From Orlajensenia flava (lineage in GTDB: Bacteria > Actinomycetota > Actinomycetes > Actinomycetales > Microbacteriaceae): a DNA stretch of 64,000 nucleotides. Position 1 is the stretch's first letter; each line of letters starts with the position of its first letter. A program made the position numbers and the translations under genes. Below are positions 41,375-56,401 of the stretch, in pieces. The stretch lies in contig NZ_SSSN01000014.1 of NCBI RefSeq assembly GCF_004801905.1, positions 62,001 through 126,000 on the forward strand. Reading direction: 5' to 3'. The notes under the pieces are model-generated. The model made no database searches. It saw only the letters and a program-made list of their open reading frames with translations, and had not been told where the DNA came from.

Positions 41375-42243
41375 TCGAGGTCGTCGCCCCCGGACCGCTG
41401 AGCCTCATCGAGGACCTCGGCCGGCCCGGCCATGCCGATGTCGGGGTCACCCGATCGGGCGCGCTCGACCGGCGAGCGCTGACGCTGGCGAATCGACTGG
41501 TGGGCAACCAAGAGGCAGCGGCGGCCATCGAGGTGACCGTCGGCGGCCTGTTCGTCCGGTTCGAGGAGCCGACGTGGTTCGCCGTGACCGGTGCGTGGGG
41601 GCCCATGAGCCTCAGCGGTTCCGACTGCCCGTCCGACACCGCCGTCCTCGCCCGCGGCGGTTCAGTCCTCAGCCTCGGCCCCGCGGACCACGGGGCGCGC
41701 TACTACGTCGCGGTGCGTGGCGGCATCGACGTCGACCTCGTGCTCGGGTCACGCTCGACGGACACGCTCTCGGGGCTCGGCCCGGCGCCGCTCGCCGCGG
41801 GCGACATGCTGCCAGTCGGGCGGATGGCATCCGTTCCCATTCCGGCAGTAGACACCCTGACGCTATCGGCCCCGACGGATGGACCCGTGGATGTCGCCGT
41901 GCACCTCGGGCCGCGCGATGACTGGTTCAGCGAGGAGGCGCTCGTGGCGCTGTTCGATTCGGCCTGGACAGTCGGCGCCGACTCGAACCGCATCGGCATG
42001 CGCCTCGGCGGGCCTGCGCTGGAGCGCTCGGGCGTGGGCTCGGGCGAACTGCGCAGCGAGGGCATGGTCGGCGGGTCGATCCAGGTGTCGCCGTCAGGGC
42101 AGCCGACGGTCCTGCTGGCCGATCATCCCGTGACAGGCGGCTATCCCGTGATCGCCGTGGTCGCCGACGCCGATCTCGACACCTTCGCCCAGTTGAGGCC
42201 GGGCCAGTCCGTCCGATTCCGCCACGCCCCGCCGTTACCCTGA
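41371..42243 (+). CDS. pxpC: 5-oxoprolinase subunit PxpC (KipA family)
   Basis: 290 aa from GTG. SLIEDLGRPGHADVGVTRSGALDRRALTLANRLVGN is the PxpC/KipA (allophanate-hydrolase subunit 2) signature, and SNRIGMRLGGPALER with EGMVGGSIQVSPSGQPTVLLAD completes the domain. It is the last gene of pxpABC. No terminator hairpin is seen directly after its stop; the 42.25-kb repeat array begins 8 bp downstream. Confidence 0.93.
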   Translation: MIEVVAPGPLSLIEDLGRPGHADVGVTRSGALDRRALTLANRLVGNQEAAAAIEVTVGGLFVRFEEPTWFAVTGAWGPMSLSGSDCPSDTAVLARGGSVLSLGPADHGARYYVAVRGGIDVDLVLGSRSTDTLSGLGPAPLAAGDMLPVGRMASVPIPAVDTLTLSAPTDGPVDVAVHLGPRDDWFSEEALVALFDSAWTVGADSNRIGMRLGGPALERSGVGSGELRSEGMVGGSIQVSPSGQPTVLLADHPVTGGYPVIAVVADADLDTFAQLRPGQSVRFRHAPPLP

Positions 42244-42250
42244 GCCCTCC

Positions 42251-42610
42251 GGTGCCATAACGCGCATCCGCTCGAGCGATGGTCCACGGGTCGCTCTCTA
42301 CTCGGTGCAATAACGCGCATCCCGCGACGGGACGGTGCCATAACGCGCATCCGCTCGCCGCAGAACTTAGGCAGGCAGGCGCATCGACGGTGCACAACGC
42401 GCGCATCCGCTCGCCGATAACTGGGACCATCGGGCGCCGCCGTGCGACAACCCGCATGCCTCGTCGGAACGGTGCCGTAACGCGCATCCGGCGGCAAAAG
42501 GGTGCCATAACGCGCATCCGCGCGAGCGACGATCCAGGGGTCGCTGCCGATTCGGTGCAATAACGCGCATCCCGCGCCGGGACGGCGCCATAACGCGCAT
42601 CCGCTCGCCG
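42251..42610. repeat. Structured direct-repeat array
   Basis: The 413-bp gap between pxpC and the next gene. The 20-bp unit GGTGCCATAACGCGCATCCG or a close variant starts at 42251, 42304, 42334, 42389, 42471, 42501, 42554 and 42584, with a degenerate copy at 42441. A higher-order ~110-bp block (42251-42360) is repeated at 42501-42610. Between units lie small palindromes, e.g. TCCCG-CGA-CGGGA in block 1 and TCCCG-CGC-CGGGA in block 2, whose stems are kept while loops differ. No cas genes, no regular spacers. Confidence 0.85.
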
Positions 42611-42656
42611 CTGACGCGAGCCACCGCGCCATCCGCAGCGCGACCTCCGCCCCGGC

Positions 42657-43529
42657 TCAGGGCCGGCTGAGAAAGATCGACCGCGCCGGCGGAGGGGACG
42701 GGATCGCCGTGGCATCCACCACCGGCGCCGCTCCCGCCACGAAGTTGACCAGTTCGCGTCCGGCGACGAGCTTCGCGTGGGCGGGGTCGGCGGCGAGCAG
42801 CCGCGGCATCCGCTCGAACGGCAGCGGCGCGTTCGACGCGAACATCACGACGTTCCCGAAGCGCTTCGACTTGAGCATCTGCGTGTCCGTCGCGATCGCC
42901 GTGTCGGTGAACACGCTCGCGAGGGTCGCCGCCTGCCCCCGGGCGAACGCGAGTCCGGCGCCGTCCGCGACGTTGACCGCGACGATCCCGCGCTCGCTCA
43001 GCAGCGGCGCGATCAACGCATAGAACTCGCGGCTCGTCACGTGCGCCGGCGTCCGCGCCCCCGCGAAGACGTCCACGACGACGAGATCGACGGTTCCACG
43101 CAGGCCGGGCGGCAGCTTTCCGAGCACCTCGCGGGCGTCCCCGTGACGGATGCGCACCTGCTCGCCGCGCGGCAACGGCAGGTTCTCGCGAATGAAGTCG
43201 ACCAGCCCGCTGTCGTACTCGATCACCTGCTGGCGCGATCCCGGGCGCGTCACCGCGACGTAGCGGGGAAGCGTCAAGGCCCCCCCGCCGAGGTGCAGGG
43301 CGGTGATGGGGGAGCCGAGCGGCGCCACCAGGTCGACGGCGTGGCCGATCCGCCGCACGTATTCGAAGTGCAGGTTCTGCGGGTTCTCGAGGTCGACGCT
43401 CGATTGGGGAGTGCCGTCCACGATGAGGGTGAACACGCCGGGCTCGTGACGGTCCTCCTCGAGGCGCGCGTGCAGCCCGCTGCTCAGCGTGCGCTCGGGC
43501 GTCGCCGCCTCACTCCGGTCACCGCGCAT
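42657..43529 (-). CDS. Spermidine synthase-like methyltransferase-fold protein
   Basis: 290 aa. HFEYVRRIGHAVDLVAPLGSPITALHLGGGALTLPRYVAV is the spermidine-synthase-like Rossmann region, but the canonical GGGDG loop is GGGAL and the polyamine-binding D-S-S-D region reads VVVDVFAGAR, so aminopropyl transfer is doubtful. It is likely a related nucleotide-binding enzyme, possibly a methyltransferase. Paralogue of the gene at 43865. The leaderless promoter TAGCGT lies 6 nt upstream. Confidence 0.75.
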   Translation of the reverse strand: MRGDRSEAATPERTLSSGLHARLEEDRHEPGVFTLIVDGTPQSSVDLENPQNLHFEYVRRIGHAVDLVAPLGSPITALHLGGGALTLPRYVAVTRPGSRQQVIEYDSGLVDFIRENLPLPRGEQVRIRHGDAREVLGKLPPGLRGTVDLVVVDVFAGARTPAHVTSREFYALIAPLLSERGIVAVNVADGAGLAFARGQAATLASVFTDTAIATDTQMLKSKRFGNVVMFASNAPLPFERMPRLLAADPAHAKLVAGRELVNFVAGAAPVVDATAIPSPPPARSIFLSRP

Positions 43530-43535
43530 GATCCA

Positions 43536-43541
43536 ACGCTA
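43536..43541 (-). promoter_or_regulatory. Leaderless -10 box
   Basis: TAGCGT on the minus strand, 6 nt before the ATG at 43529. Confidence 0.5.
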
Positions 43542-43600
43542 GTCGCCGCGCCGTAGCTCGGCAGCGTGAGGACCGGCTTGCGGCGCGGCATCCATGACCG

Positions 43601-43674
43601 GTCAGCGGATGCCCCGAGCCACACGCCGTGCGAGCGCGCACCGGGGCGGCGTGTCGTCTCCGGCATCCGCTGAC
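43601..43674. repeat. Long intergenic hairpin 3
   Basis: Arms 43601-43628 and 43647-43674 (28 nt): outer 13 bp perfect (GTCAGCGGATGCC), seven unpaired or mismatched positions, inner 8 bp perfect (ACACGCCG). The loop is 18 nt, the same size as in hairpin 1, whose inner stem it shares. Confidence 0.8.
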
Positions 43675-43864
43675 TTGTCGCACGAGCGACCGAGATGGCC
43701 GCGAGCCGCGAGCCGCGAGCCGCGAGCCGCGAGCCGCGAGCCGCGAGACGCGAGACGTGTGCCCTAAGACGTGAGCCGCGAGCCGCGAGCCGCGAGCTGT
43801 GAGCCGCGGGCCCCGAGCCGCGGACCGCGAGCCGAGCAGCCGTCCCGCCACCGCCGACCGGTGC

Positions 43865-44590
43865 TCAGTCGACCTCCACGGTCACCGGATGCGGTCCGCG
43901 CCGTTCGAGCTCGGGCGCGAGCCGCGAAACCAGCTCGTCGTCGCCACCGACGAGCACGATGTTGCCCGCCTCCTCGCCCGCCATCACGCGAGCGGGAGCC
44001 ACGGCGAGCGTCGCCTCCACGACCCGGGCGAGCTCGTGACGCTGCGCGTGCGCCTGGATGCGCGACGGCCCGTCGGCGACGTTCACCGCGATCGCCCCTC
44101 CGAGCGCCACGAGCGGGATGAGGGAGGCGAAGAACCCCTGCACTCCGACGTACTCCGGCGACTCGAGCGCCTCGTAGATGTCGACGATGGCGACGTCGAA
44201 CGCTATCTCATCCGACGCAGCCAGCTCGCCGAGGGAGCGCAGCGCATCCGCGTAGACGAAGGCGACGTCGGCGCCGGATGGCAACGGAAGCCGATCGAGG
44301 ACGAACTCGGTCTGCTCGCGGTCGATGTCCACCACGACCTGGTGGGAGTCGGGACGGGTGAGCGCGACGTAGCGCGCCATCGTCAGCCCGCCCCCTCCGA
44401 GATGGAGCACGCGGATGGGCGCACCCGGGTCGGCGATGAGGTCGATGACGTGCCCGATGCGGCGGGTGTACTCGAAGAACAGCCGGCCCGGATCCGACGG
44501 ATCGACATGCGACTGACGGATGCCCCCGACGCTCAGCACCCAGCTGCCCGGCACGAAGGAATCCTCGTACAGCCGGAAGGAGTCGCCCAC
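43865..44590 (-). CDS. Spermidine synthase-like protein, second paralogue
   Basis: 241 aa from GTG. SHVDPSDPGRLFFEYTRRIGHVIDLIADPGAPIRVLHLGGGGLTMARYVALTRPDS repeats the pattern of the gene at 42657 over the whole Rossmann domain. Here the glycine loop is GGGGL and the acidic polyamine site reads VDIYEAL. It is shorter at the N-terminus. It probably arose by tandem duplication followed by repeat growth between the copies. The leaderless TAGTGT box is 7 nt upstream. Confidence 0.75.
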   Translation of the reverse strand: MGDSFRLYEDSFVPGSWVLSVGGIRQSHVDPSDPGRLFFEYTRRIGHVIDLIADPGAPIRVLHLGGGGLTMARYVALTRPDSHQVVVDIDREQTEFVLDRLPLPSGADVAFVYADALRSLGELAASDEIAFDVAIVDIYEALESPEYVGVQGFFASLIPLVALGGAIAVNVADGPSRIQAHAQRHELARVVEATLAVAPARVMAGEEAGNIVLVGGDDELVSRLAPELERRGPHPVTVEVD

Positions 44591-44597
44591 GCATCCG

Positions 44598-44603
44598 ACA
44601 CTA
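44598..44603 (-). promoter_or_regulatory. Leaderless -10 box
   Basis: TAGTGT on the minus strand, 7 nt before the GTG at 44590. Confidence 0.45.
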
Positions 44604-44906
44604 CTGCGCGCGAGAATCGGCGCTTCGCCGTGCAGTTGCAGGCACCCGGCGGGGCACGGAGACGGGAATAAACCCGCCGCCCGCGGGTTATACCTGAGAA
44701 TTCGCAGGAGGTCAAGAATCGAGTGGACAGATGGCCCACAAATGGATATGCTTGATCTTTGCGCTCCCAGACGTCACTGTGCCTTCATATTGCGGTCGGC
44801 CCTGCGTGCCCGTTCTTCACCGGGCGCCACGCATCACAGGTTCTGCGGAGTACTCCACCACGACAGACGGTAACGAGACCCGACGGGGTCCACGGAGGTT
44901 ATTTCC
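44604..44906 (+). promoter_or_regulatory. rpoB promoter and leader region
   Basis: Gene-free. Candidate promoter: GTGGAC (44723-44728), 18-nt spacer, TATGCT (44747-44752), giving a leader of about 150 nt. A perfect 7-bp hairpin AACCCGC/GCGGGTT lies upstream at 44671-44689. CACGGAGG precedes the TTG start of rpoB. rplJ-rplL are not adjacent upstream, so rpoBC has its own promoter here. Confidence 0.5.
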
Positions 44907-48398
<3,492 letters not shown>

Positions 48399-48442
48399 GC
48401 CCGGCCACCACACGATTTTCGACAACTTTCCAAGGAGAGAAA

Positions 48443-52363
<3,921 letters not shown>

Positions 52364-52376
52364 TAGCTGACACGAC

Positions 52377-52408
52377 AGGGCCCCGCATCCACCCGGATGC
52401 GGGGCCCT
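52377..52408 (+). terminator. Terminator of the rpoBC operon
   Basis: GGGCCCCGCATCC (52378-52390) pairs perfectly with 52395-52407 around ACCC; the flanking A-T pair extends it. TTCGTC follows. The strongest hairpin in the window. Confidence 0.9.
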
Positions 52409-52472
52409 TCGTCATCCCCGCTTCAACCGTTGGGCAGTAGAGGTCGTGTCGGGGCGGCGCGACACCGCACTT

Positions 52473-52543
52473 TTCAGGAGCGGAACCGGGTCGCGGGGCT
52501 CTCCGGCGGCATCCGGATGCGCGACACGCGCTCCACTCCTGAA
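52473..52543. repeat. Long intergenic hairpin 4
   Basis: Arms 52473-52495 and 52520-52543: outer TTCAGGAGCGGA with one mismatch, an unpaired middle of 5-6 nt, inner GTCGCG perfect. A separate GTGTCG/CGACAC repeat lies just before it (52446-52465). Same design as hairpins 1-3. Confidence 0.7.
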
Positions 52544-52579
52544 TTGGGGGCGGGGTGAGAATGTCCTGATCTGGCTCTA

Positions 52580-52607
52580 TTGCGGAAAGCCGTCGACCCC
52601 CTATGCT
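52580..52607 (+). promoter_or_regulatory. Promoter of the LAxTG surface protein gene
   Basis: TTGCGG (52580-52585), 16-nt spacer, TATGCT (52602-52607). GGGGGA lies 7 nt before the GTG at 52655. Confidence 0.55.
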
Positions 52608-52654
52608 CATCACGTGCTCTCGCCGCTCGCGAGATCCGGATCAGGGGGATTCTC

Positions 52655-54058
52655 GTGGGTGGAGTGCGCATTCTGGCGACAGCGGGAGCCCTCGCGATCG
52701 CGGCTGTTCTCGCTTCCGCACCAGCGGCGTGGGCGGATGCTGGTGCCGGCAGTGTCAGCGGATCGGTCTCGGGCGACGACGGTCGCGCTCTACACGGGGA
52801 GGTGCGGCTGTACCTCGATGGCCACGACCTGCCGACCGCCTACACGACCACGAACGACGACGGGTCCTTCCTCTTCGACGCCGTGCCCGACGGGAATTAC
52901 CGTGTGGGTGTCTCCCTCCGGGCGGACGAGCGAACGGCGTGGGGTGACGTTCCGAAGACGATCTGGGCGCTGACATCCTCGGGCGAACGAATGGCCATGC
53001 CCGAGGCGAACGTCGTCAATGGCTCGACCGTCAGCGGAGTGGCAGTCGTCGCGCCACACCTGCGAACGGTGTCGGGACACGTTGGTGGCGAGCGCAGCGG
53101 CCGGACCGGTCCCGTCGAAGGTGCGACGGTCTGTCTCATGGTCGACAACGCGAGCGCCTCTTCGTGCGTTGACACGGATGGCGACGGGAACTTCGTGATC
53201 GCCGGCGTCTACCCCGGCGAGTACGACCTGCATGCGTCCGCCGACGACTTCGCCTACCTCATGGACGAGCCTCGCCTCACGGTTGGCGCGACAGATATCG
53301 GTGGAGTCGCCGTCGTCCTCCACTCCGGCGCCACACTGACCGGGCGTATAGCCGTCAATGGCGGCGGCTGGCCGGCGACGCTCGTGCCAGTCATCCTCCA
53401 GGACGCCGGTGGACACGGGATCCTTCTCGGACCGGAGATCGACCACGACGGCGCCTACGTCATCTCCCACGTCCCGGCCGGCGACTGGAAGCTGTCGTTC
53501 GGTCTGATCCCCGACGGCGTCTCGACGAAGTGGGTGCCGCAGTGGTGGCGGGGCGCGGCATCAATCGACGGGGCCGAGACCATCACCGTGGCGAACAATC
53601 AGGTGGTCACTGGTTACGACGTCACCATGACGCCCAAGGCGGACACCCTGCCGCCCGTCACATTGTCGGTCGGGTCAGTCGCACCAGGCGGATCCGTTCA
53701 CGTGTCAGCGAATGTCTTCAGCGCCGGCGCACGGAGCGAACTGTGGCTGCATTCGACTCCGGTTCTACTGAGCGCTGTCACATCGGACGATCGGGGTGCG
53801 GTGAGCGCCGACGTGACCATCCCGCCATCCACGCCGCCTGGCACCCACCGCATCGTCCTCGTAGATGCCGACGGGCAGGAATTCGCCTCAGCCGACTTCG
53901 TCGTGACGGCGGCAGCAGCGAAGGCGGGCGGGGCGATTCTGGCCGAGACGGGCGTCGCGCCTGCGGCTTCAGGAGGCCTCGGCGTCCTCGTCGTGATAGT
54001 CGGGTGCACGATGTGCGCGGCCGTCGCCGTTCGCCGGCGAGCAGCCCGCACGCGGTAG
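52655..54058 (+). CDS. LAxTG-anchored cell-wall surface protein with Cna-B/carboxypeptidase-type repeats
   Basis: 467 aa from GTG. A signal peptide (about 1-27) is followed by repeated beta-sandwich regulatory-like units: GSVSGSVSGDDGRALHGEVRLYLD, TVSGHVGGERSGRTGPVEGATVCL and ATLTGRIAVNGGGWPATLVPVIL, each with a downstream DGNFVIAGVYPGEY-type block. The C-terminus is LAETG (429-433), a hydrophobic segment, then RRRAARTR, a class E sortase signal of high-GC actinobacteria. No sortase gene is in the window. Covalently wall-bound adhesin or stalk is inferred. Confidence 0.8.
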   Translation: MGGVRILATAGALAIAAVLASAPAAWADAGAGSVSGSVSGDDGRALHGEVRLYLDGHDLPTAYTTTNDDGSFLFDAVPDGNYRVGVSLRADERTAWGDVPKTIWALTSSGERMAMPEANVVNGSTVSGVAVVAPHLRTVSGHVGGERSGRTGPVEGATVCLMVDNASASSCVDTDGDGNFVIAGVYPGEYDLHASADDFAYLMDEPRLTVGATDIGGVAVVLHSGATLTGRIAVNGGGWPATLVPVILQDAGGHGILLGPEIDHDGAYVISHVPAGDWKLSFGLIPDGVSTKWVPQWWRGAASIDGAETITVANNQVVTGYDVTMTPKADTLPPVTLSVGSVAPGGSVHVSANVFSAGARSELWLHSTPVLLSAVTSDDRGAVSADVTIPPSTPPGTHRIVLVDADGQEFASADFVVTAAAAKAGGAILAETGVAPAASGGLGVLVVIVGCTMCAAVAVRRRAARTR

Positions 54059-54077
54059 TGGGTCGGGTGTCGTCAGC

Positions 54078-54815
54078 CTAAGCACGGGCGCGCAGCGGCA
54101 GCCAGGCGAGCACCCGCTGGATCTCCTCGTCCCAGAGCCTCCACTCGTGGCCTCCGGCAAGTTCGGCGTAGGTGAGAGGGAGGCCGCGACTCTCGGCACG
54201 ATCGCGGAACCGGCGGTTCTCGGCGAGCAGCCTGTCGTCCGTGCCACACGACACATACAGGGCAGGGCTCGCCTCAGCCGTAAGGCCGTCGATGAGGGCG
54301 AGCAGGTCGTCATCGACTGCTTGGGCGCGCTCGACGCTGCCGTGATTGGCGAGCCATTCGTCGTCGCGCTCCCGCCCGACGACGTCGAGTGCGCCCGAGA
54401 GGCTGGCGGCCGCGGCGACGGCACCCGGCTTGCCGAGCGCCCACTTCAGCGCACCGTACCCGCCCATCGACAGGCCCGCCACGAAGGTGTCCTCGCGCGC
54501 CTCCGAGAGTGGGAAGAACGCGCGCATGGTGGCCGGGAGCTCTTCGGATATGAAGGTGAAGTAGTCGTAGCCGACGGCCTGATCGGTGTAGAAGCTCCGC
54601 GCGCCATTCGGCATGACGACCGCGAGCCTCAACTCGCTGACGTGACGCTCGATGGCGCTCCAGCGCAACCACGCCGTCTCGTCGTCGGACCTGCCGTGAA
54701 GCAGGTACAACACGGGCACCGGCCGGCCGTCGAGCGCTTCCTGCGGCAGGATCACGTTGGCGTGCGTGCTGACGCCGAGCACCTCGGAGAAGAACGAACA
54801 CTGCATCAGGGCCAT
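54078..54815 (-). CDS. Esterase of the PHB-depolymerase/antigen 85-like (esterase D-type) family
   Basis: 245 aa. LYLLHGRSDDETAWLRW (oxyanion loop), FVAGLSMGGYGALKWAL (nucleophile Ser in GLSMGG), Asp in SCGTDD and His in GGHEWRLW form the triad. Cytoplasmic, no signal peptide. Family members hydrolyse small esters such as S-formylglutathione or feruloyl and acetyl sugars; the neighbouring GH28 and mannoside genes make a carbohydrate esterase plausible. Leaderless from TAGGGT. Confidence 0.88.
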   Translation of the reverse strand: MALMQCSFFSEVLGVSTHANVILPQEALDGRPVPVLYLLHGRSDDETAWLRWSAIERHVSELRLAVVMPNGARSFYTDQAVGYDYFTFISEELPATMRAFFPLSEAREDTFVAGLSMGGYGALKWALGKPGAVAAAASLSGALDVVGRERDDEWLANHGSVERAQAVDDDLLALIDGLTAEASPALYVSCGTDDRLLAENRRFRDRAESRGLPLTYAELAGGHEWRLWDEEIQRVLAWLPLRARA

Positions 54816-54821
54816 GGCGTC

Positions 54822-54827
54822 ACCCTA
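54822..54827 (-). promoter_or_regulatory. Leaderless -10 box of the esterase gene
   Basis: TAGGGT on the minus strand, 6 nt before the ATG at 54815. Confidence 0.5.
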
Positions 54828-54868
54828 GACGTGTTCCGCGCCGACGCCGAGCGCTCCCGCCGTCGAAC

Positions 54869-54958
54869 TCAGGCGACGGATGCGGCGAGCCCACCCACGA
54901 GGATGCCGAGCCGCCGTCCACGTCAGGCGACGGATGCGGCGAGCCCGTCCACGAGGAT
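54869..54958. repeat. 54-bp tandem duplication at the GH28 3' end
   Basis: A near-identical 36-bp stretch at 54869-54904 and 54923-54958 (period 54, i.e. 18 codons), beginning TCAGGCGACGGATGCGGCGA. The downstream copy contains the current stop codon of the GH28 gene; the other lies beyond it. Confidence 0.85.
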
Positions 54959-56338
54959 CGCCGCCCCGCCGTCGAACGCCGGGCCGCGGAAGCCCGACCA
55001 GCTGATATCCCGCGATCCGCGAATATCGAGAGCCGCGCCGTACTCGCCCGCCGGAGCGTCGCCCCACGCCACCTCGACGTCGCGGAGCCGCACGTCGTCG
55101 GCGTTCTCGATCAGGATGCCGGGCGGGGTGATCGCCCGCAGCCCATTCGTCCCGGCCTCTCCCGGGAACGGCGCGGCATGATCGAGCGGGCGCAGGTCCT
55201 GCCGACCGCCCGGGTACGCCGTCCACCGCGCCAGTTCGATGCGCACGTCGCTCAGCAGCACGTCGTGCACCGAGCCGGGGTCGGTCGCGTGGATGAGCAC
55301 TCCGTTCTCGCCGCGCGCGAGGATGTTCGAGAACCGCACACGGCGGATGGCGCCCGCCTCGTCGTGCCACGGCGCGGAGCGCACCACGATCGGCTCGCCG
55401 CATCCCCACCAATCAGTGCTCGTGTGCCGCGTCTCGATGACGAGGTTCGCGAACAGCACGTTCTCGACGTACCCGTTCGTCCCGGTGCCGACGGATACCG
55501 AGACGCCACGGTGGCTGTCGCGGATGACGCAGTCGCTCACCACGATGTTGCGGAGCGGCGCATCCGTGTCGACGCCGACCGTGATGGCGGTCGAGCGGGA
55601 CTGGACGGTGCATCCGGTGATGACGATGTCCTCCACCCCGCCGTAGCGCAGGAACTCGTCGGTGGTCTTGAGCGAGACGCCGTCGTCGGGGGTGATGATG
55701 TCGCACCCGACCACGCGCACGCGCTTGCAGTGATCAAGGTCGATGCCGTCGGCGTTCGGCACGCGCATATCGTTCCGGATGACGATGCCGTCGATGAGCA
55801 CGCCGTCGCAGCCGGAGAGCCGCACCGTCCACAGGGCGGCATCCTCGAAGCGCACGTCGCGCAGCACGACGTCGCTGCAGCCGATGAAGAACAGCGGGAA
55901 CGGCCTGCGCTTGTCCATCTCGTAGATCTCGTCCCCGGATGCGATGACGTAGGCTCCCGCGCTGCCGTCGATGACGCCGGTCCCCGTGACCGCGATGTCC
56001 CGCGCGTTCTCGGCCCAGAGGAACAGGCCGTTGGTGAGGGCGTTGGTCGTGCCGACGCCGGAGTTCAGGGCGCCCACCACCACCGTGCGCGAGAACTCGT
56101 CGACCGTTGTCGCTGCGACGAGCCGCGAGCCGCCTTCGAGGTGTAGTTCGACGCCGGTCTTGAGCTCGATCGACCCGCAACGGTAGCGTCCGCCTCCGTC
56201 GACGATGACGCGTCCACCACCGACAGATGCCGCGGCGTCGATCGCCGCCTGCACGGCAGCGGTGTCGTCCGCCGCGCCGTCGCCGACGGCGCCGAAACCG
56301 CGGACGGTGATGGGCGCGAGGGGTGGAGTGCTGGGCAT
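54923..56338 (-). CDS. Glycoside hydrolase family 28-like (pectate-lyase/polygalacturonase fold) protein
   Basis: 471 aa. ITVRGFGAVGDGAADDTAAVQAAIDAA is the classical GH28/beta-helix N-terminus; NADGIDLDHCKRVRVVGCDIITPDDGVSLKT carries the three catalytic Asp of the N-x-D and D-D motifs. Right-handed parallel beta-helix. It lacks a signal peptide and therefore acts in the cytoplasm, like the mannosidase locus. Substrate could be a galacturonide or another uronic/rhamnosyl oligomer. SD not seen. It neighbours the LacI gene (63 bp) on the same strand and may share its transcript. Confidence 0.85.
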   Translation of the reverse strand: MPSTPPLAPITVRGFGAVGDGAADDTAAVQAAIDAAASVGGGRVIVDGGGRYRCGSIELKTGVELHLEGGSRLVAATTVDEFSRTVVVGALNSGVGTTNALTNGLFLWAENARDIAVTGTGVIDGSAGAYVIASGDEIYEMDKRRPFPLFFIGCSDVVLRDVRFEDAALWTVRLSGCDGVLIDGIVIRNDMRVPNADGIDLDHCKRVRVVGCDIITPDDGVSLKTTDEFLRYGGVEDIVITGCTVQSRSTAITVGVDTDAPLRNIVVSDCVIRDSHRGVSVSVGTGTNGYVENVLFANLVIETRHTSTDWWGCGEPIVVRSAPWHDEAGAIRRVRFSNILARGENGVLIHATDPGSVHDVLLSDVRIELARWTAYPGGRQDLRPLDHAAPFPGEAGTNGLRAITPPGILIENADDVRLRDVEVAWGDAPAGEYGAALDIRGSRDISWSGFRGPAFDGGAAILVDGLAASVA

Positions 56339-56401
56339 GGTGGTCTCCCGTGAGGTGCATCGAGGGCTCGTTTGATCGAGCAGGTGGGTGGAGTAATGCG
56401 G

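Larger units (their letters stand above)
43530..43864. repeat. 335-bp repeat-rich gap between the two paralogues
   Basis: Contains hairpin 3 (43601-43674) and a run of the heptamer GCCGCGA from about 43698 to 43833, interrupted once near 43757-43770. Seven-base period prevents steady coding. The -10 box TAGCGT of the minus-strand gene lies at 43536-43541. Confidence 0.85.

Noticed and set aside
42251..42610. CRISPR array
   Set aside because: Units are only 20 bp, spacing varies from 30 to over 80 bp, the intervening DNA is itself duplicated, and no cas genes are nearby.
42657..44590. True spermidine synthases
   Set aside because: The glycine loop and acidic polyamine residues are replaced in both proteins.
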